DNA from: CAZJHX01 sp964545715
Lineage (GTDB): Bacteria > Myxococcota_A > UBA9042 > GCA-2863065
Length of the DNA stretch: 10,565 bases
NCBI GenBank assembly: GCA_964545715.1
Contig: CAZJHX010000247.1
Span: forward strand, 1-10,565
Reading direction: 5' to 3'
The notes under the pieces are model-generated. The model was given only the letters and a program-made list of their open reading frames with translations, had not been told where the DNA came from and did not search any database. Of the stretch, positions 6,045 through 10,565 are shown in pieces; the stretch's first letter is position 1, and every line of letters starts with the position of its first letter. The position numbers and the translations under genes were made by a program.

Positions 6045-7601
6045 GTGGGCCGGGGAAGGTGTCCCTTCAGGGCGCGGGCGGGTACCCCAAGCGCGGCAGC
6101 GGCCCGGGCGATATCACCGTCGGCCTCCGCCAGCGCCGCTTCGATCTCGTGGGGCGCAATATCGCGCAGCCGCCGAACCCGGCCGCTTTTGTCGATCATC
6201 CGCATCAGCGTGTTGCGTGCGATACCCAGGCTGCGCGCGGTCGGCTCGTAGCGCCAGCCGTTGGCCTCCAGAGCCGCGACCAGCTCGTCGTCTGTGATGC
6301 CCGACGGTCGGCGCCTCTCCGGCTGTGAGTCGGCCACCGGGGGGGCTGCTGTCTTCGGGAGTCCGAAGCAGCGCATCCACAGTGGCATCCACCTGAAACT
6401 TGTCGTTGCTGCGATTGGCGATGATCAGCTGCCGGATCACGTTTCTGAGCTGGCGCACGTTGCCCGGCCAGCTGTACCCAAGCATGCGGCTCACCAGACG
6501 CGCCGGGAACCACGGCGAGCGGCGCCGGTCCTCGGACTCCAGACGGTGCAGCTGGTCCTGAGCATCCAGCTCTGCGTGCAGGAACATGGCCGCCAGCCGC
6601 CCCAGGTCCTCGCGCCGCTCTCGCAACGGGGGCAGCGCGATCTGGAACCCGCTCAAGCGTTGCAGCAGCGCCATCCGAAACTCGCCGGACTCGACCTTCC
6701 CCTCCAGCTCGGCGTCGGTCGCGGCGACCATGCGCAGGTCCACCGACTCCGCCCGGCGCCCGCCGACGGCCCTGACCTCCCCCGTCTCCAGCACGCGCAG
6801 CAGCGCCACCTGAACCTCGGTCGGGATGTCGCCGACCTCGTCCAGAAAGAGCGTCCCCTGATGCGACGTCTGGATGAGCCCCCGCGAGTCATTCGTCGCG
6901 CCCGTAAACGCGCCGCGCTTGTAGCCGAACAGCTCCGCGGACGCGACGGACGCCTGAATCGCCGCCGTATTGACGGCCACAAACTGCCCGCGCCGTTGAC
7001 TGGCGCGATGCAGGGCGCGTGCGACCAGCTCTTTGCCGGTACCGCTCTCCCCGCGCACGAGCACCGGCACGGCCCGGTCGGCCACGTCACGGATCGCCTG
7101 CCGCACCCGCCGAATGCCGGCGCTCTCCCCGACCATGCCCAGGTCCGGAAGGACCGAGTCGTCCTCAGGGATGGTGTGCAGCAGCAGCACAACCCGGTCG
7201 CCGAGCTGAATCGCCACGCCCCGCTCGAGGTCGGCTTCGCCCACCCGCACCGCATCGGTGACGGGGCGGTCGTCCACGTGCAGCTTGCCGCCGTCCGGGT
7301 TGGCTCGAATCAAGAAGGTGTTGCCTGCCCGCTCGACGCGCACAGGCTTGCGGCTGATGCCGGGATCGCCCAGCGGCTTGGGCTCCTCGCCTCCCCCGGG
7401 CGGCGCAAACAGCGGCCCCTTGCGACTGAGCTCCACGCCCTTGCCATACGCCAGCGCCGGCAGGCGCACCCACCACCCCACGCGCTCCAGCCTGGGGTGA
7501 TACGCGATGGTCAAACCCAGCACGCCGTCGCTGGGCGGAATGGCCAGAATCGAAGACCGTTCGACGGTCAGATCTTCGAGAAAGTCGTCAGGGGCGCTCA
7601 T
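6041..7601 (-). CDS. FHA-domain sigma-54 activator (bEBP), frame broken before its DNA-binding domain
   Basis: ATG at 7601 is chosen because the FHA region starts soon after; the frame runs up to a TTG at 7640, and neither start has a clear Shine-Dalgarno. The N-terminal ~150 residues resemble an FHA domain (LGDPGISRKPVRV, then a D/G-rich beta region), which binds phosphothreonine peptides. The AAA+ domain is complete: Walker A GESGTGKE (184-191), the sigma-54 contact loop GAFTGA (230-235), Walker B GTLFLDEV (249-256) and sensor II WPGNVRQLRN (378-387). At a run of seven C (6339-6345) the frame changes. In the original frame it ends in an Arg-rich tail stopping at 6114. One base over, it continues as two Fis-type helix-turn-helix units (ARSLGIARNTLMRMI; HEIEAALAEADGDIARAAAALGV) to a stop at 6041. 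Dropping one C gives 532 residues with the expected architecture. Either a sequencing error, a mutation, or slippage. It is divergent to the kinase and upstream of the lipoprotein operon, so it is the likely activator of both sigma-54 promoters. Confidence 0.87.
6339..6345 (-). other. C7 homopolymer at the frame change in the activator gene
   Basis: The minus strand reads AGC AGC CCC CCC G in the AAA+ frame and GCA GCC CCC CCG G in the helix-turn-helix frame. One base fewer (six C), two bases more, or a +1 ribosomal shift joins the frames. It lies in the flexible Pro/Ser linker between the AAA+ and DNA-binding domains, where small changes are tolerated. Confidence 0.8.
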
Positions 7602-7643
7602 TGGATACCGCTGATGGTAACGCAGGCATACACCTTCCAACCA

Positions 7644-7671
7644 GCCGGCCGATGTTATCCTGTCGGCCGGC
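7644..7671. promoter_or_regulatory. 9-bp inverted repeat in the divergent activator/kinase promoter region
   Basis: GCCGGCCGA (7644-7652) and TCGGCCGGC (7663-7671) are perfect inverted copies around a 10-bp AT-richer spacer. They fill a third of the 72-bp gap between the activator start (7601) and the kinase start (7674), and the right arm ends 2 nt before the kinase ATG. It could be a dimer operator controlling both genes, or an RNA hairpin hiding the kinase start. No Shine-Dalgarno or clear -35/-10 pair is visible in the gap. Confidence 0.6.
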
Positions 7672-7673
7672 GC

Positions 7674-10565
7674 ATGAATGACGAGTCGTCCCGCGAGGAC
7701 CTGGATCTCAGCACCGTCGAGCCCTCGTGGAGCGACGACGGACAGGACAGGACCGCCTGGGACGTGCCGACGCAGCCTGCATCAAGCGCGGATGACGGGC
7801 CACAGCCCGGCACCGTCATCGCGGGCGCTTTTGAGGTCGTGCGATTTCTGGCGCGGGGCGGCATGGGCCAGGTCTACGTGGCGCGCGACCTGTCCCTGGG
7901 CCGCCTGGTCGCCGTCAAGTTGGTGCGCAGCCGAGGCCGAGGGCCCGAGGCGCAGCTGGCCCTGTTTGAGCGGGAGGCGCGCGCGACCGCCCGGCTGACG
8001 CATCCCAACATCGTCACCATCCACCAGTTCGGCTGCTGGGGAGACCGGCCGTTCCTGGTCTTGGAGCTTCTGCGCGGCGAGAGCGTCGCGGAGCTGGTCA
8101 CCCGTCGCCGGCTCACGGTGCAGGAGACCGTTGCGATCGCCACGGACGTCGCGCGCGCGCTGGCTCACGCTCACGCCGCCGGCCTGGTGCATCGCGATTT
8201 GAAGATGGGCAACGTGTTCCTGACCGAGGACGGGGGCGTCAAAGTGCTCGACTTCGGCCTGTCCGCGTTCGATCCGCGCTCCACCGGCCTCGCCGAGATG
8301 TCGGACGCCTCCCTGTCCCTGCTCTCTCCGGACGACGATCCGCTCGCGGGCGCGGGCACGTTGGGCTACACGCCGCCCGAGCAATGGCGCGGCGAGATCC
8401 CAAACGCGCGGGCGGACGTCTTCGCTCTGGGCGTGCTGATGTTCCGCGTGCTGAGCGGCGACCTGCCGTACGACCGCAAGAAGGTTCTGGACGGCGACGC
8501 CCTGGCGCCACGTCTCAGCACCCTGAACGCTCAGGTGCCGTCCGTGCTGGACCAGCTTGTGGCGCGCGCCATCGAGAAGGACCCGACGGCGCGCTTTCAG
8601 ACGGCCACCGAGATGCTGGAGGCGCTCCAAGAGGTCGATCGCGCGCTGGCGACAGAAGCCGGCGCGGGCGGCGAGCCCTATCGCTTTCTAGAGGCCTTTT
8701 CCGAGGCCGATGCCCCCTGGTTCTTCGGCCGAGAGCGCGAGGCGGCGCGGCTGGCGGCACGTCTGGAGCGGTCACCCCTGGTCACGGTCGTGGGGCCGAG
8801 CGGAGCGGGCAAGTCGTCGCTGGTGCGTGCGGGCGTCGTACCCCGGCTGCGTCGCGGAAGCACCGCATGGACCACGGTGGAGCTGACTCCCGGCAGGCAG
8901 CCTCTGCGGGCCTTGTTCGATGCGCTGGAGCCCCACCTCGTCGCGGGTGAAGAGCCGGTGGTAGAGGACGCCACCCGACTGGTAGCGGCGCCGGGCCTGG
9001 CTGGTCAGGTGCTGCGCGCGGCCGCCCGGCGCTCGCAAGGGCGCGTCCTGCTGCTCGTCGATCAGACAGAAGAGCTGTACACGCAGGGCGCCGACCGGGC
9101 GGAGCGCGACGCGTTTGGGGCGGCCGTGCTGTCCGCCGGAGACGTGACCGACAGCCCGGTCGCGGTGATCCTGACGATCCGCGGGGACTTCGTGCACCGG
9201 CTGACCGAGCAACCGCGACTTGCCGAGATGGCCATGAGAAGCGCGTTTGCCCTGGGCGTGCCGGATCGGGCGGCGATGATCCGCGCGGTCGCGGGGCCGG
9301 CGGAGCGCCTGGGCTTTCGGCTGGAAGACGGCCTTGCGGAGGCGATGGTTCAGGAGCTGGCCGCCGAAGCCGCCCCGCTGCCGGTGCTGCAGTTCGCGGC
9401 CAGCCGGCTCTGGGAGCGCCGGGACCACGACTCGCGCACGCTGACCCACGCCGCGCTGGCCGAGCTTGGGGGCGTGGCGGGCGTGTTGGCGGGCCACGCA
9501 GAGCACATCTATCACAGCCTGCTGGACGCCGAGGACGCGGCGCTGGCCCGGCGCCTGCTCTGCAGCCTGGTCACAGCGGACGGCACGCGCCGGCCGGTGG
9601 AGCGCTCCCGAATGCTGGAGGACTCGGCGGATGCCGACCGAGCAGCGCAAGTGCTGGACCGGCTTATCGGTGGGCGACTGCTGACCACGGTGCGCGATCC
9701 GGATGGCGACGTCGCGGTGCAGCTGGCGCACGAGTCGCTGATCGAGCGCTGGCAGCGGCTGTCGGGCTGGCTTACGGATGGCGAGGCAGACAGGCGACTG
9801 CGGGAGCGCCTGCACACGGTAGCGGCGCTGTGGAACGAGAGGGGCCGCCCACAACACCTGCAGTGGTCGGGCGACGAGCTGGACGACGCGTTACGGCTGC
9901 TGGACCGGACAGCGCACACCGCGGAGCCGATCGCGACGTTTGTGCGGGCGTGCGCGGGAGACGCGAGCCCGGCGTCGCCAGACCCGACGGTGGGGCCTGA
10001 CGGCGCTGGTCATCGTGCTGGTTGCGGCCGTGATCGGCTCCTGGACTGCCATGCTGGTGTATCAACAGCGCGGGGAGGACGCCCTGCGCAGCGAGCGGCT
10101 GGCTGTGGATCGGCAGCGGCAGACGGTGGTGGAGAGCCTGGTCGCGCGCGCGGAGACGCACAAGGTGCGGGAGGAGCGCAGCCGAGCGGTGGCGCTGCTG
10201 AGGGCGGCGGTCACGCTGGAGACGCCGAGCCAGGACGGGACCGCCACGTCCGTGGGGCGCGCGCTGGAGGAGCTGGGTAGCCGCGGGGGCCTCTCACGCG
10301 TGCTGCCGGGCGCGCATCCGGTGATCGATGAGGTGGCGTACTCGCCGGACGGCACCCGTATCGGCACGGTCGGGGGCGAGCGGCTGGGGCTCTGGGACGC
10401 GCGGTCGGGCGCGCTGCTGGGCAATCCCAAGGCACACGACGGCCGCATGACCATGCTGGCCTGGGCGCCGGACTCAACGTGGGTCGCCACGGGCGCGATC
10501 GATGATCCCGCCATCAAGACCTGGAGTCGCGACGGCGCGCTGCTGAAGACGCTGACCGGGCCGGA
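7674..10565 (+). CDS. Ser/Thr kinase-nSTAND ATPase-WD40 fusion, partial and frame-broken
   Basis: ATG at 7674 begins MNDESSREDLDL; the long open frame before it is antisense to the activator gene. An acidic leader of about 45 residues precedes a Hanks-type kinase: Gly loop ARGGMGQVY (60-68), VAVK with Lys82, HRDLKMGN (173-180), DFG (193-195) and TPPEQ (233-237). Then comes an nSTAND-type NTPase: FFGRE (350-354), Walker A GPSGAGKSS (374-382), Walker B LLLVDQTEE (459-467) and a winged-helix motif LAHESLIERW (685-694). After residue ~759 the frame changes by one base near 9950. The new frame gives an Arg-rich stop-transfer, a membrane helix (WGLTALVIVLVAAVIGSW, 9991-10044), a charged helical segment, and two WD40 units (YSPDGTRIG...LWD; WAPDSTWVA...TWS) running off the window. 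The kinase and NTPase should be cytoplasmic and the WD40 ring beyond the membrane. This fusion class is known in Myxococcota. Likely role: NTP-gated sensor kinase; substrate unknown, the neighbouring FHA activator being the obvious candidate. Confidence 0.88.
9945..9990 (+). other. Frame change inside the kinase-WD40 gene
   Basis: Up to about 9950 the gene reads in the kinase frame (EPIATFVRA). Past that point this frame turns into Gly/Ala/Arg-rich nonsense ending at 10280, while the frame one base later gives a membrane helix and WD40 repeats with no stop to the window end. The exact point cannot be fixed; loss of one G from the ggg at 9946-9948 would give a natural FVRRARETRARRR stop-transfer region. 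Confidence 0.8.

Noticed and set aside
6041..6388. Separate small DNA-binding protein gene (115 codons from ATG at 6388)
   Set aside because: Its body is the expected C-terminal helix-turn-helix region of the activator, and the segment before the C7 run is out-of-frame activator sequence. Kept as part of the frame-broken activator, though independent translation cannot be excluded.
6261..7673. Upstream part of the plus-strand open frame leading into the kinase
   Set aside because: It is antisense to the activator's FHA and AAA+ domains. Family-like sequence begins only at the ATG at 7674.
8772..9857. Minus-strand open frame of 361 codons opposite the kinase-nSTAND gene
   Set aside because: Arg/Gln/Pro-rich shadow; the plus strand carries all kinase and NTPase motifs here.

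Overview
The window looks like chromosomal DNA of a GC-rich deltaproteobacterial-type organism, most likely Myxococcota or the related Bradymonadota. The clues are high GC content, lipoproteins starting CGDDD or CGSP, a cysteine-rich lipoprotein with a CDGVDRDCDG putative metal-binding motif, an FHA-AAA+ sigma-54 activator, and a kinase-nSTAND-WD40 fusion. This placement is inference from gene style; no rRNA or marker gene is present.

Layout. (1) 1-253, minus strand: start of a lipoprotein with an Asp/Thr/Gly-rich stalk, cut by the window edge. (2) 254-396: a hairpin followed by an intrinsic terminator, both serving the next gene. (3) 397-4041, minus: a 1214-residue lipoprotein with 54 cysteines in its N-terminal third and about ten propeller-like repeats at its C-terminus. 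(4) 4042-4194: a consensus sigma-54 promoter and a pair of GTGAC motifs. (5) 4195-4584 and 4587-5879, minus: a two-gene operon of a 430-residue repeat lipoprotein (TTG start, strong Shine-Dalgarno) and an unrecognised 129-residue protein, 2 nt apart. (6) 5880-6040: a second sigma-54 promoter, a perfect match to the IHF consensus, and a second pair of GTGAC motifs. (7) 6041-7601, minus: an FHA-containing sigma-54 activator whose Fis-type DNA-binding domain lies in another frame after a run of seven C. (8) 7602-7673: divergent promoter region with a perfect 9-bp inverted repeat. (9) 7674 to the window end, plus: a Ser/Thr kinase-nSTAND ATPase-transmembrane-WD40 protein, also broken by a one-base frame change near 9950.

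How it may work together (inference). The kinase and the FHA activator are divergently transcribed neighbours. FHA domains bind phosphothreonine, so the kinase could gate the activator. Two sigma-54 promoters stand in front of two lipoprotein genes that share the same repeat family. The window therefore reads as one local signalling unit: NTPase-kinase sensor, FHA activator, sigma-54 promoters, surface propeller lipoproteins. Both regulatory genes carry a frame break of the same sign, which may be a sequencing error or real; this is the main uncertainty.
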